Of a stretch of DNA of 64,000 bases, positions 1-11,148 are shown piece by piece. The number at the start of each line of letters is the position of its first letter. The stretch's first letter is position 1. The stretch comes from Timema cristinae (taxonomy: Eukaryota; Arthropoda; Insecta; Phasmatodea; Timematidae), in assembly GCA_039000515.1 (NCBI GenBank), contig JBCFYV010000012.1:123038605-123102604 (forward strand), in the 5' to 3' direction. Below the pieces are notes generated by a model. The model did not search any database. It was not told the DNA's origin and saw only the letters and a program-made list of their open reading frames with translations. The translations under genes and the position numbers were made by a program.

Positions 1-162
1 CCAACAAAAACAAACTTGACTCTGAAGATGGCATTTTCGTACTTGCCGTGCACACAAATGCAAAGAGATTAGGTTCCCGGGAAATGTTGGGCACTGTAGA
101 CGTATGGGTCAATGATGGTACTTCACAGCCTGGTTGTTCGGATATTAAGGAGAGAGCAACAG
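1..162 (+). CDS. Internal exon of an unrecognised gene (5' part outside window)
   Basis: An open frame begins at base 3 and runs uninterrupted to a good 5' splice site (CAG|GTAAGA at 162/163), leaving one base of the next codon. The peptide contains IFVLAVHTNAKRLG and, further on, GTVDVWVNDGTSQPGC. It looks like real coding sequence: no stop over 53 codons, mixed composition, and a consensus donor. I do not recognise the family. The upstream part lies outside the window. Its likely continuation is the acidic terminal exon near 1850. Confidence is moderate that it is an exon and nil on function. Confidence 0.5.
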
Positions 163-776
163 GTAAGAAATACTTTCTGAAAACAATACAAACTTTTTCA
201 AGGTTAATTTAAGTTAGGTAGACCACTTAAAAATATTGTCTGAGTGAAGCTTATATTCAGTTTCAATTAACGAATTTGAACTGTATAATTTTCTAGATAG
301 GTTTTCCTGTTTATATTGTGATTTTATTGGCAAATGACTGGCCTTTCCTGGTGATTACTTCAAATATGTTGGTTTCATATCCATTATATTCTTAATGTTG
401 CTAATAAAATAATATATCAGGATTATGCAGCCACCAACGAGCGATAGACATTTGGGTGGAGTCCATTATAGGGGTACAACCATTCGTGGGATGGCAGTGC
501 GACAGTTGGTCTACTTTCGAAGATGGCGAGTGTGAAATGAACTCCAAAATAACCATGGGGGACAACATAAACCAAAGGTAAGGACATTAATCTTAAATAG
601 ACTAAATACAAAATCTTGTGTCCTTCTGCAACGAAAATTGTAATGGACAACACCATTAACTTCAAAGTTTGAACGTTGCTACAGGGAAAGCTTGTAGCCT
701 TGAAACATACAGTATGACCAATCCCAACAACCGGAACAAAGATAGCCCAAGCATGAACACATGCTAAGTATATTAT

Positions 777-1242
777 TAAATTTTGATACGTTTGGCTTAA
801 ACGTTTTGTAAAGTTCTTTCCTTCACGTTCTTCATATCCTCCCGGCACGTAAGAGGAAGAATGATCACATCCAATCACGTTGAGTTCATCCAAAAGTGCC
901 TCATATCCAATTTTTGTTTTTTCTTATGACGCTGATGTGGACTCATGGTTGGATATCGTTGTGAACAATCGTTGCTTTAGGCTGTTTTCCACACTTGACG
1001 AAAGTTGTTGATCGATGGAAGAAATCTTAGGTTTATTAATTAGAGGAATTGAACCATATATTTTTCCTTTATTGCTATTTTTGCCTCCAGAACTCGTGCG
1101 CCAAGCTTATCTTTTAGGGATAGAATGCATTACCTAATTATTTTATTTGTATAGACAATAGCTGTGAAATTTCTGTGTTTCAGGCTTTCAGAGAGCATAT
1201 AATATATTTCTGCTAAAATGTCATACATTATAGCCAAATCAA
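777..1242 (-). repeat. Left arm of a 466-bp inverted repeat pair
   Basis: This segment is the reverse complement, with few mismatches, of 3198-3664 (for example TTTGGCTATAATGTATGACA at 3201 against its complement ending at 1240). The spacer of about 1.95 kb contains the candidate last exon at 1850-1932. The arm encodes, on the minus strand, a peptide starting MDELNVIGCDHSSSYVPGG. The same peptide is read on the plus strand from the other arm. It is probably two oppositely oriented copies of one dispersed element, or one foldback element. Confidence 0.8.
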
Positions 1243-1849
1243 TTTAATTTGATATTGATAATCTTTTTGCTTTAAAAATGTAAGGTCCCTCAGCCGGCTC
1301 TTCCAGTATAAATTTAATGGCGTGGCCTGTGTTCAATTATGATAAACAGAAAGGCAAAATAAATAATTGGATTTTAAATTAACTAAAGTAAATGTATATT
1401 ATTTTAAAAATAAAACATATACTACAAAACATATTTTATCATAGAAAAATTACTATGACATAGTTTTTTTTTAAATCACCGCGTCTCATTAACCGTTCGG
1501 TGTATAGGCTTGTAACATAGTTGCTAGTGTCAATTATTTTTTCATAATTTGAAAATAAACTATTTCAAACTGTTTCATAATCTTTTTAAATTATGATATA
1601 TTTAAAACATAGTTTTATTGATTTATTAATATTTTGTAACTTTAAAACGTTGAATAAGTTAAACCAAATATAAAATGTTTTATCTAATTATTATATCCAT
1701 CATAAGTACAACTATATTCACAATAGGTAGCAGGTATCGTATAGTTACACTATAATATAAAATATAATCTTTAGACTTTGAAATAATGAATACATACCGT
1801 ACTTATGTAAATAATTCTAAGTTCAAATATTTTTATTCCAGTTCCCAAG

Positions 1850-1932
1850 GGCTGTTCTTCGTCCCAACTGGATCTAAATCACCATTTGCTGAGTTGTCAG
1901 ACGATGACGACGATGACGGCGACGACGAATAA
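1850..1932 (+). CDS. Candidate terminal exon with acidic tail, same unknown gene
   Basis: After a pyrimidine-rich stretch, acceptor AG dinucleotides occur at 1840-1841 and 1848-1849. Using the second, the phase matches the one base left by the exon ending at 162. The frame then reads LFFVPTGSKSPFAELS followed by a run of Asp/Gly/Glu and a TAA stop at 1930-1932. Using the first acceptor gives another frame without an acidic tail. The acidic C-terminus and matching phase favour the second. The intron contains the left arm of a long inverted repeat, so the link between the two exons is an inference. Confidence 0.35.
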
Positions 1933-2271
1933 AAAAATTAATCACCATTTGCCAAGTTCACAGATGACTAGCAAGAATATTAAATAAAAAATATAAATGT
2001 AGAATACATTGATAGTTTGGTAAAAAAAAACACCATAGAAGTGAACTGTTTTAATTCACTATATTTTAGTGCACTTGTACCTTCCTAAAATAATTAAAAA
2101 TGATTTAGTAAACCATAGATTAGTCACAGATCATAAAACACAGAACTAAACTAAAATCAAATAAATGAAAACTACTTTCTGATTGTTTCAAACAATCGCT
2201 TCTCGTGTGACATTAGAACAGAATTAAGAAGGGAGGACCTTTCATGGACACATTTAGTTTTCAGTTAACAG

Positions 2272-2376
2272 AATATTATCACTATCATAGTCCAACTATA
2301 GTTAATATTATCACTATCATAGTCCAACTATAGTTAATATTATCACTATCATAGTCCAACTATAGCTAATATTATA
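2272..2376. repeat. Short tandem repeat, 32-bp unit, about 3 copies
   Basis: The motif ATCACTATCATAGTCCAACT recurs at 32-bp spacing three times with almost no divergence, in non-coding sequence between the two inverted-repeat arms. Confidence 0.9.
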
Positions 2377-3197
2377 AAATAGGGTCAAATCTGTTAACGT
2401 CCTGAGAAAATGTTTAATTGCACATGTCCTAATGTGGATTGGAAGAGCATATCATGAAACCTCAAGCGAGGCCAAGAAAGAGATGGGAGGAGCAGATAAC
2501 AGAACGTGTGCGAGGGAGAGGATAAGAATGGTGTCAACTAATGGGGGAAGAATGGTGGAAGGATAAAGGAAGGTGGAGGAATTTTACTAAAGTGACCCGG
2601 ACAGAAGCTGGAAAATGTATATGATGAGATCATGAGAATAAAGAGGACATAAGCAGAAGTGAGACACGGGGGTTTCCCACGGGTTCAATGGTATGAATTA
2701 CGACCACATCAGTCGTGTACTTATTTAGTGGGAATGGTCAAGAAGCTCTCGACTTCTATCGTGTTGTGACAAAGTGGAACCGTGGCTGAGCAAGTGCACA
2801 GTGGGAACATCAAGAGTCGTGGACCACTATGACCGGCCAATAAATTCTGCCAAATACACTGTCGTACAATAAACCCCGGAAAAACTCACCTTAAGGTCAT
2901 TCAACCATCGGAATCGTATTGCACTATTTTAACAAGGGTATATAAACAGTAATTCAATTATTTCAAATAATTAATTACAGTTAATAGGATAAACTTGCTA
3001 TTTTATGATTTTCCCGTGCCGTTGTTAAGCTCAAGTAATTGAAGTGTAGGTCTGAAATACAGGATAACCAGACATATATATGAGGTGCATAAAAATAAAT
3101 ATTTGTAATATATTAAAGACAAGTAATTTTTAATGTAGGACTACGGACAAGTAATGAATGGCACATTAAAGCGATTGTCATATAGACAGTTATTACT

Positions 3198-3664
3198 TGA
3201 TTTGGCTATAATGTATGACATTTTAGCAGAAATATATTATATGCTCTCTGAAAGCCTGCAACACAGAAATTCCACAGCTGTTGTCTATACAAATAAAATA
3301 ATTAGGTAATGCATTCTATCCCTAAAAGATAAGCTTGGCGCACGAGTTCTGGAGGCAAAAATAGCAATAAAGGAAAAATATATGGCTCAATTCCTCTAAT
3401 TAATAAACCTAAGATTTCTTCCATTGATCAACAACTTTCGTCAAGTGTGGAAAACAGCCTAAAGCAACGATTGTTCACAACGATATCCAACCATGAGTCC
3501 ACATCAGCGTCATAAGAAAAAACAAAAATTGGATATGAAGCACTTTTGGATGAACTCAACGTGATTGGATGTGATCATTCTTCCTCTTACGTGCCGGGAG
3601 GATTTGAAGAACGTGAAGGAAAGAACTTTACAAAACGTTTAAGCCAAACGTATCAAAATTTAAA
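3198..3664 (+). repeat. Right arm of the inverted repeat, with an open frame
   Basis: Reverse complement of 777-1242. An open frame from 3546 to 3758 (about 70 codons) reads MDELNVIGCDHSSSYVPGG then a lysine-rich stretch and a stop just outside the arm. The homologous minus-strand frame at the left arm shares the first 40 or so residues and then diverges. The peptide looks like a fragment of a repeat-borne protein. I do not recognise the family and see no catalytic motif. Confidence 0.7.
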
Positions 3665-3807
3665 ACATGGTTTTCGCAACAACCTTGCTAAGAGTCGCCA
3701 GGTTCCTGAAGAACTTAATTTGTTGACGAATTACACGGAATTCATACCGTACAGTTGAGCAGATTACGAACGGGTCTTTAGCCTGAGGAATATTTTTATA
3801 TCATCTA

Positions 3808-4051
3808 CTTTGGTGGTCGCATGGTCTAAGGCACTAATCACGCAATAACTAGGCTGCCGTAGATGGAGAGAGCGTGGTTCAATCTCGGATGGGTATAATG
3901 AGGGTAGGTTCTCCTAAATTATTTTCCACTCTTCCTCCATGAAAAGGCGGGTACACTTTCTCTAAATTAAACCTTCCTAACACCAATACATTAATGTAAC
4001 TAGTACATATGCGTATAATCCGAATGGGCAGTAAGACGTGGTGCTAAAAAA
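3808..4051 (+). mobile_element. tRNA-derived SINE, family 2
   Basis: The head GGTGGTCGCATGGTCTAAGG resembles a pol III box A, followed by a box-B-like GTTCAATCTC. The body has TTTTCCACTCTTCCTCC and the 3' end GGGCAGTAAGACGTGGTGCT followed by an A-run. Related copies lie at 6013, 10655, 18556, 38640 (minus) and 57365 (minus). Its 3' end is shared with SINE family 1 (8436 and others). Confidence 0.7.
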
Positions 4052-4228
4052 AAAGATATCTCCAACAAGGACCAGGCTTTTGATACCACATGTATCTTAG
4101 CTTCTATTTAAATAAACTACATGGATCGCCCTTGATAAACTGGGATCCGGAACCCTATACAACATGTTTGAGAGCACACCGTTCTGAGGATAATGCTAGA
4201 ACGTGAGTCAGAGAAATAATATCTTATC

Positions 4229-4600
4229 TTAAGGTGCGGCAGAAGGGAGCGCGAGTAATTTTACAGTTTTTATAGAATTGAAATTTTTTGACCAAAATAA
4301 ATAAAATATTTCTCCAGTAGCAACATAGAGTTTAGTTCTCTGCACATGCTAATATCAACAGATCTTGAATATATGCCAAGGGTGTCCTGGAATTTTGTCA
4401 AAACTTTTTTTCTTTATTTAAAAAGTTTTGACAAAATTCCAGGACATCCTTAACAGATATTCAAGATCTGTTGATATTATCATGTGCAGAGAACTAAACT
4501 CTATGTTGCTACTGGAGAAATATTTTATTTATTTTGGCCAAAAAGTTTCACTTCTATAAAAACTGTAAAATTACTCGCGCTCCCTTCTGCCGCACCTTAA
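4229..4600. mobile_element. Foldback MITE with TTAA ends
   Basis: The element starts TTAAGGTGCGGCAGAAGG and ends with its exact reverse complement CCTTCTGCCGCACCTTAA. The two halves are complementary over almost their whole length (372 bp), meeting near 4412. The TTAA at both borders fits a TTAA-targeting DNA transposon (piggyBac-like or Sola-like). The terminal bases do not match canonical piggyBac ends, so the superfamily is open. No coding capacity. A transcript through it would form a hairpin of about 180 bp. Confidence 0.85.
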
Positions 4601-4644
4601 ATACTCAATCTGTCGGCCTACTATAGCATACAATAGTACATACA

Positions 4645-5163
4645 ATGTTATTATTGTTGAGGTGTCATCAAAAGATAATCTTACGAAAGACAACATGTTT
4701 ACATATTGTTGGACTGAACCGAGAGGCCCAAAGGACCAATGAAATTGTCAATACTCTGTATAATATTTTAAATAACTGGGTACTGGATACAGCTGTAAAA
4801 AAAAAGATAAGGTTATTCGCTACGGCTTAAGGCCAACATAAAAACATAAATTTGGTTGTAACGATTTCAAAGTGGCTTATTTCAAATGCTCCACATGATG
4901 CCAAAATTGTGTATAGAATGATTATTCCTGTACATGGTCATTCATTTATGCCACCATGTATAGTTTTTACTTTTACGGAGAAAGAAATCAAGAAAAGGGA
5001 CAATTTTATTCAACCAAATGAATATGAAGAGAGTTTTTCAGACCATTCATCCCTGATACAACTAGGTTATCTTGTACGTCCAGTTTACGACAGGAAAACC
5101 ACTGTAGCAGAGATTCAAAATTTGCCAGACAAATTGCACCTCAAGTTCAACCCTCCTAGGTGA
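4645..5163 (+). pseudogene. Degenerate transposon-borne gene fragment
   Basis: Two open segments in different frames (4645-4830 and 4852-5163) together resemble a protein family common in insect transposons: a segment like GLNREAQRTNEIV, then IIPVHGHSFMPP and FTFTEKEIKKRD, ending in LHLKFNPPR. Related insect proteins typically carry an HSFMPPDRVFG-type stretch and a TEKxIKKRD follow-on, which I associate with DUF7869-containing elements from memory. Here the RVFG core is altered (CIVFTF) and the frame shifts near 4831, so the gene is broken. It begins 45 bp past the TTAA MITE. A database search would decide the family. Confidence 0.5.
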
Positions 5164-6012
5164 ATTGTTGTATGTTTAAACCAAAGCAGATCAAACTTTA
5201 TGGTTAGGGGTGACACATTTGATAGAAGTGACAATAGTAAGGACAAGTTAGTGACATAATCTGTCTGTTCATTATATACAACCTGAACTGTTACACAATG
5301 GGAATGTTATAAGAAGACGTGTTAAACGGAGAGACATTGACAAACTATATGGAAATCATTAGTGTAGACCTACTCCTTGGCAAACACATTACATTATAAA
5401 AAATAAAACTTTTAAAATTAAATGTTTGTTCATTAGGTATTTAACAATGTTTGTAGGCTATTTTTATAAAGTCATTTCTAATTATTTATTTTTTTTAGCT
5501 TAGGATACAAGTTATTTTAAAATAACTCCATTTTTGCCTGTTAGGCATGAGAAAATAAACAATAAAGTTGTTAAGTGCATTCCCTGGCTTGCCTTTTCCA
5601 AGCGGGTTTATTCCATAACGTGCCTAGCATCAAAGTCAATTTTAATTACTGCCTTCTCCTTATTAAAATTGCTTATAAAAATCAAATTCGTCTTCTCATG
5701 GTTAAAATTAAGCCTTCTAGCACATCATTGATTCAAACAGTTTTTGAAAATATTAATTATAACTCAACAAACTAAAACACTATCTTAACAATTTAGGCTC
5801 GTTCATGAACGAAATGAAAAAGTGGAGTTGACAAGTTTACAACAATTTGAAAAATAAGACAATAAAAGTGTCGTTCCACAAAAAACACGAATTTTTCAAA
5901 ATTGGGGGTGATGTACCTAATTTAAATAAGAACCCGGTTTTGGACCAAATTAATAAAAGGACTAGACAGCGAATTTGATAGTGACACTATAATTCAAGGT
6001 AATAATAACTAA
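5164..6012. other. AT-rich gap, no gene seen
   Basis: AT-rich sequence with only short open frames in low-complexity context (for example at 5534-5775). No coding motif, tandem array or tRNA-like head is visible. Confidence 0.6.
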
Positions 6013-6130
6013 GACCTGCTTTGGTGGTTGCGCTAAGGCGTCACTCTTGAAATAGACTAGACTGCCGATGGAACCTGTGTATAGTGGTCGGAGTTTTAGG
6101 CTCCTAGCTCTCGACCAGTTCATCTAAAGT
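6013..6130 (+). mobile_element. Truncated SINE family 2 fragment
   Basis: GCTTTGGTGGTTGCGCTAAG followed by GACTAGACTGCCGATGGA aligns with the head of the SINE at 3808. The body and 3' end are missing or diverged. Confidence 0.5.
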
Positions 6131-6950
6131 ATATTTGTTTGTCATTGTTTATTTTGTTAATTTAATAATGTTCTTGAAACACGTAGATTCATTATTCATG
6201 AAATAGGTTTGCAAGTGCCCAGCAGTTCTAATATCGAAGAATATTTGAACAGTTTATATTAAAGTCTACAAAATTGTCCCCCTCAAGTTCATTAGAAATG
6301 ATGTTTTCACTGTCAGTATACTTAGAAAACCATTTATTTTTATCTATTCAGAAGTTGTTTACAAAAAGATCCAAGATCGGCTCGTATGCATATAAACATC
6401 CTAAAGTAAGCGTGGTTCATTCAGTAACTTGTTAATACATTTAGGAAAGTGAGGTCTATTACAGGGTATAAATTATTTGTCCTCACCCGGCCACATTATT
6501 TTAGATGCATTCATCCCAATTATAGTAAACATGCAATTAAACATAAGCGTATTCAACAAAAAAACCTTTACAAAAAATACAGTATACATATGAATTCTGC
6601 TCCAAATATAATATCAGTTACTAGAAAATTATAGATAAAGTTTCACCCACATATCACCTGATCAAAATTATTTTCCAGAATGTATCTTTTAACTTTCTTT
6701 TTAAAAAGATTAAGTTTTTTCATCTTTATTTCTTTTGGTATTATATTGAAAAATTTTAGTCCCTTAATCTTTATTGAGTAGAGTCCAAAAGTAGTGGTGT
6801 TTACTCTGTTCTGGAAATTATTATTCAGACTTCTTGTAGAGTAATTCCCCTTTTTGTGTTCCTCAATTTTTAGGTTACTAATAGTTAGGCTGTTTTCAAG
6901 TTTATATACTTTACAACCGTATGAAAAATAATAGCTTCAGTTAATTTCAA

Positions 6951-7185
6951 CTATGCTGGCGGCCGGGGTTCAATCCTCGGTCCCGCACAGATTTATCTGA
7001 TTACCATACCCTTCCTTCACCTCTGACAATACATCTTGTAAATGTGGGAATGCCAGGCCTCCACGTGGTTCGGATTCCACGTTAAACTGTAGGTCCTTCA
7101 TTTCATCTCACAATCACCCTACCATTACACATTAGCGTAAGTGCGTATAACCCGAACGTATAGTAAGACGCTGTGCTATAATAAT
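6951..7185 (+). mobile_element. SINE family 1, 5'-truncated, with 12-bp target-site duplication
   Basis: Begins within the tRNA-like head (GCTGGCGGCCGGGGTTCAAT, box B) and runs through the same body as 8436 to GTAAGACGCTGTGCTATAAT. It is flanked by AGTTAATTTCAA at 6939-6950 and again at 7186-7197. A truncated 5' end with a perfect duplication is the signature of target-primed reverse transcription. Confidence 0.85.
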
Positions 7186-7249
7186 AGTTAATTTCAAAAT
7201 ACCCACCTTTTAAGCTTAATGTCGCCGTCCTCACCGCTGGGCAGCCAAA

Positions 7250-8435
7250 AAATATTTTTTATTGTTGTGTTTTGTAGTTTTATTAGTGGTATTAAATGAC
7301 TTTTAAAAGTATTAGCCCAAATTACATTTAAGTAGGACAAATGCGAGTTAATCAGAGCAAAGTAGATGGGCTTTAACAGATTTGGAGTGAATTTGTAGGA
7401 GAGTTTCTTTGGTATCCCAACTGGACCCCTAATTTTTTTTTGTATCTTATTGCTATCTAACCAACTAGGGCTATTGTGTAGCCTTCATCATCAACTATGT
7501 ATTTCACTATTTTAGGTCTAATTTAATATGTATTTATTATTACTAAGTTATTCATCTAAAATGTTTAGTTATAAGAAAGTGTGGGGCTTTATGATAATTG
7601 TAAGTAGCCCAAACCATAATCAAAGTTGTAAGCAACATACATGAAGGTTACAGGGAAAAAAGGAGGGATGTCACAGTAAAAACAAAAGAGTTGGTATCAC
7701 CAAAATATAAATCTCATGGAAGGCTTTTTCAAAAGTAAAGTTCCGCTGCAAAAACGAGGAGGGTCACGGTGATACAGCTGGCTTTTTTTTTTCAATTCTG
7801 TAAATGATGAAAGACGAGAGAAGATCACTCACTGTGTGGCAAGGGAAAGAAGAGGAGAGTCAACTTGTAGTCCTGCTTGCTTTGATGCAGCTATCCATGA
7901 TTTGAGTATATTTTAACAATATTTTAGTTCTACAATACTGCTCTCTATGATATTTTCTCCAACTAATTAATAGTTGGTTCTATGTGAATGTTGGTCATAA
8001 ATGGTTAGTTTATTGTGGATATGGATTATGGAGTAGTTCAGGACAATTACGATAACATACTTGATAGTTCATATCTATAAAAATAAAATTTTGCAAACTG
8101 CTTGATTAACAGTGTTTATTTTATATAGTTTTCAAGCGAAAATGATACAGATCTTATCACAAGTGTAAGAATTTATCATATAAGATTTATTGACCGGTAC
8201 TTGCCTCCAATGTATTTTATGAATCCCCTTACCTTATTTTATCTCTTGGACGAGAGGTCTAAGGTGTTAGACTCATATTGCACTTGATCTCAGTTGTAAC
8301 AAGTTCGAATTCTGGCCAAGTCCTTGGAATTTTTCTCCCCACATTAAATCTGGACTAAAAAAACGCAATTTTTAAAAATTTGATTTTAATTGATGTGAAG
8401 GTGGAAGAAATTATATCAGTAAACAATTATTGGCT
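7250..8435. other. Gap with no gene seen
   Basis: AT-rich sequence with scattered stops in all frames. I see no exon with splice sites, no tRNA-like head and no tandem repeat. Confidence 0.5.
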
Positions 8436-8731
8436 GGTGACCTGGTGGTCTAGGGGTAAGGTGTCAGACCTCTGTGCTGGTGGCCGGGGTTCTATCCTCG
8501 GTCCTGGCACAGATTTATCTGATTTCCAAACCCTTCCTTCACCTCTGACAAGACATCTTGTGAATGTGGGGAATGCCAGGCCTCCGCCGTGGTTCGGATT
8601 CCACGTTAAACTGTAGGTCCTCCATTTCATCTCACAATCACCCTACCATTACATATTAGCATAAGTGCGTACAACCCGAATGGGTAGTAAGACGTGGTGC
8701 TAATAATATAATAATAATAATAATAATAAAC
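8436..8731 (+). mobile_element. Full-length SINE family 1 with TAA tail and 9-bp target-site duplication
   Basis: Head GGTGACCTGGTGGTCTAGGG contains a box-A-like element, and GGTTCTATCC is box-B-like. The body is followed by GTAAGACGTGGTGCTAATAA and a (TAA)n tail. TTATTGGCT flanks it at 8427-8435 and 8732-8740. Two overlapping open frames here (both strands) are chance products of the SINE. Confidence 0.9.
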
Positions 8732-8741
8732 TTATTGGCTA

Positions 8742-10340
8742 ATAAGCCAATTTCAAATAACAGCAGTTTGCTAGCTCAACTAAAACCTTGTCACTTGCTT
8801 ATTAAATTATATGTTTGAGGCGTGAGAGAATATTCCTTGTTAGGCTTGAGGGCAGTAGGAGTTTAATAATAACATCTAGTTGGGCAATCTTTGTCCGTTT
8901 ATTAGCTAAGGATCTAGGTTTTAATATGTAATGTCTTGTATCTAACTCGGGGGGGATAGTGCACATAGAAGGTGGGATTCTTGAAACTTTCTCTTTGTCA
9001 TATCATAAAATATTTTTTCAACATAATCAATACACGCAACAATAATGGCAAACTTCTTATATCAACAAATAAATATTGTAATAAATTTGACAACAATTTT
9101 AAAATTAAAACAAAACTCATCAGAATCACGTTAAAACATTCTGCTAAGTTGGTGTATGGTACTGTTCCCTCGATCACACATGGTACCTAGTAACTAATGT
9201 AGGTAATTAAATAGCGTCGGAGGTATTTAAGGTCACAATAATTAATATGTTTATAAAAACCATCCCAACCTAACCTTACCTTCATCAGTGTTCACGCAGT
9301 CTCAGTGTGGACTTGATTTGCTGGCTAAGGAAAGGTCAGAGTTTGAAAGATGGCCGGTGTACTCGTACTGAAGCTGGTATTTCCCTGGTGGCACACTTCC
9401 TCTAATTTTACCTACCAATCCCATTGGTGTAAATATGTGTGTACCCCAATGTGTCGTAAGATGTAAAGTTATCTCACAATATTTGAAAAAGATGTGTGCG
9501 TCAAATTTCTAAAAGATGAATTTTATCTATTAAATTTCTGCCTGTTTTAAATTATTGTAGCTTTGTTTCAATTCCTGCTTTGAGTAGTGGCACCTCTTGT
9601 AAGGGAATGCCAACATTACATAAGAAGTGTGTGTGAATATTAATTTGACACTAAAAGAGTAGCAAAGAATTACTCTAGGCCTACAAAGGGATAGAACTCG
9701 TAGAGCGGGCAGAGCCAGTCCGCGCCCCTGAGTAAGTTCTGTGCGGCCAAACTCTCTAATTGAAATACTTCAAAGTGCAGAATAAGTAACTTAGGCTCTT
9801 ATAGCTGACTTAAATGCTCGTTAACTTCCATGTAGGTAGTTACTCGAATAGTAAATGAAATGTTACTTGTTATTGCATGGATGGATGGAGTATGGTCATG
9901 TGTTTATGTCATTTTTACAAACAAAATAATATATTGATTAGTATGTAAATCAAAATAACATTTTATCTATGTTAGCAAAATTATTTTAAAAAAAACCAAC
10001 TTAGAGTAGGCTTATGGTGGTCAGTCTTACCCATTAAATACTGAATCCATACAGCTTAAACCTTTCGAAATTATATCTAGAGGGGCTCATTTTTAAAACA
10101 AGCAAATATTGTAAATATTAATCTATGAAACTTACTTAGTTAATTTAACCTAGAGCCTTCGATCTGCAAAGAAATTAAAATTTAATTCAACATTGAAGGA
10201 ATAAACAATTTAAAATTTCTCACTGGGATATACAATAATTTGGTGATGTCATAAATAGGTCTAAGTTATTGACACGTGTTGTAACAACGCATGAGCCACA
10301 GATCACAATAGCGAGCTCATAGATATTTATTTACCTTCCT
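8742..10340. other. Gap with no gene seen
   Basis: AT-rich, with a short open frame at 8972-9190 of low-complexity Asn/Lys/Ile composition and no recognisable motif. A 3' part of a TAA-rich repeat and scattered A-rich tracts are the only texture seen. Confidence 0.5.
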
Positions 10341-10600
10341 ATGTCTTACTACCCTTCAGGTTATACACACTTACGTTAATGTGTAATGGTAGGGTGATTG
10401 TGAGATGAAATGGAGGACCTACAGTTTAACGTGGGATCCGAACCACGGTGGAGACCTGGCATTCCCACATTTACAAGGATGTCTTGTCAGAGGTGAAGGA
10501 AGGGTTTGGAAATCAGATAAATCTGTGCAGTGACCGAGGATTGAACCCCGGACCCCAGCACAGAAGTCCACACCTTACCCTATAGACCGTCAGGTCACCC
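10341..10600 (-). mobile_element. SINE family 1, minus strand
   Basis: Read on the minus strand it starts GGTGACCTGACGGTCTATAG and ends near GTAAGACAT, with the same body as the copy at 8436. It is more diverged than the copies at 6951, 8436 and 36574, and I see no clear target-site duplication. Confidence 0.85.
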
Positions 10601-10654
10601 TTTTCGATTAAAGTAACTATATAACTACACACACTTTTAAAACTTTATAACTTC

Positions 10655-10884
10655 TTCGGTGCCGCGCGTTCTAACCTGCTACTCTCGAGTTAGAATAGAC
10701 TGCTGAAGACGAGGCGATCAGGGTTTGATCTCGGTCGAATGCACTAGGGTGGTTTTGTGCAAATGTTTTTCCACTCTACATTCAAGCAAATGCGAGTATA
10801 CTTCCTCTAAATAAATCTACATAATTCCTAACTCACTAGCGTATAATCCAAATAAATAGTATGGTAAGATATGGTGTAAAAAAA
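10655..10884 (+). mobile_element. SINE family 2, diverged copy
   Basis: A head beginning CTTCGGTGCCGCGCGTTCTA, a box-B-like GGTTTGATCTC, the shared TTTTCCACTCTACATTCAAG body and a 3' end GGTAAGATATGGTGT with an A-run. It lies just upstream of the first recognised GTPBP10 exon. Confidence 0.65.
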
Positions 10885-11011
10885 ACACTATATAATAGTA
10901 TTATTCGACTCTCTTTCTTCCAAGTGTGTAGTAGTTACAATAAAATAATGTTTATATGCTCTAAATGAAGTGTACCATCCTTGACCTACGAGTGATTGTC
11001 GTTTGTTCCAG

Positions 11012-11148
11012 ATGACTCGCAAGTTTCTCCAGGGGAAGTTCCTGGACTCACTGCGCCTGTACGTGCGGGGGGCACGGGTGGTATGGGGTTCCCCAAGTAT
11101 GGCGGAGTTGGCGGGAAGGGTGGTAGTGTGTACGTCATGGCAAGGAGG
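11012..11148 (+). CDS. GTPBP10: GTPBP10 first recognised exon (frameshifted in a G-run)
   Basis: From ATG 11012 the frame reads [20 protein letters not shown] and then leaves the conserved sequence. One frame over, from 11065, it reads [19 protein letters not shown] to the donor AGG|GTGAGT. The switch falls in a run of six G at 11067-11072. A run of seven would join both halves into the Arg-Gly-Gly pattern of the family. Confidence 0.85.

Noticed and set aside
423..893. 156-codon minus-strand frame
   Set aside because: Half of it is the left arm of an inverted repeat and the rest matches no known domain; the other arm diverges after about 40 codons.
8380..8630. Open frames on both strands
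   Set aside because: They fall inside SINE family 1, and similar frames recur at other SINE copies.
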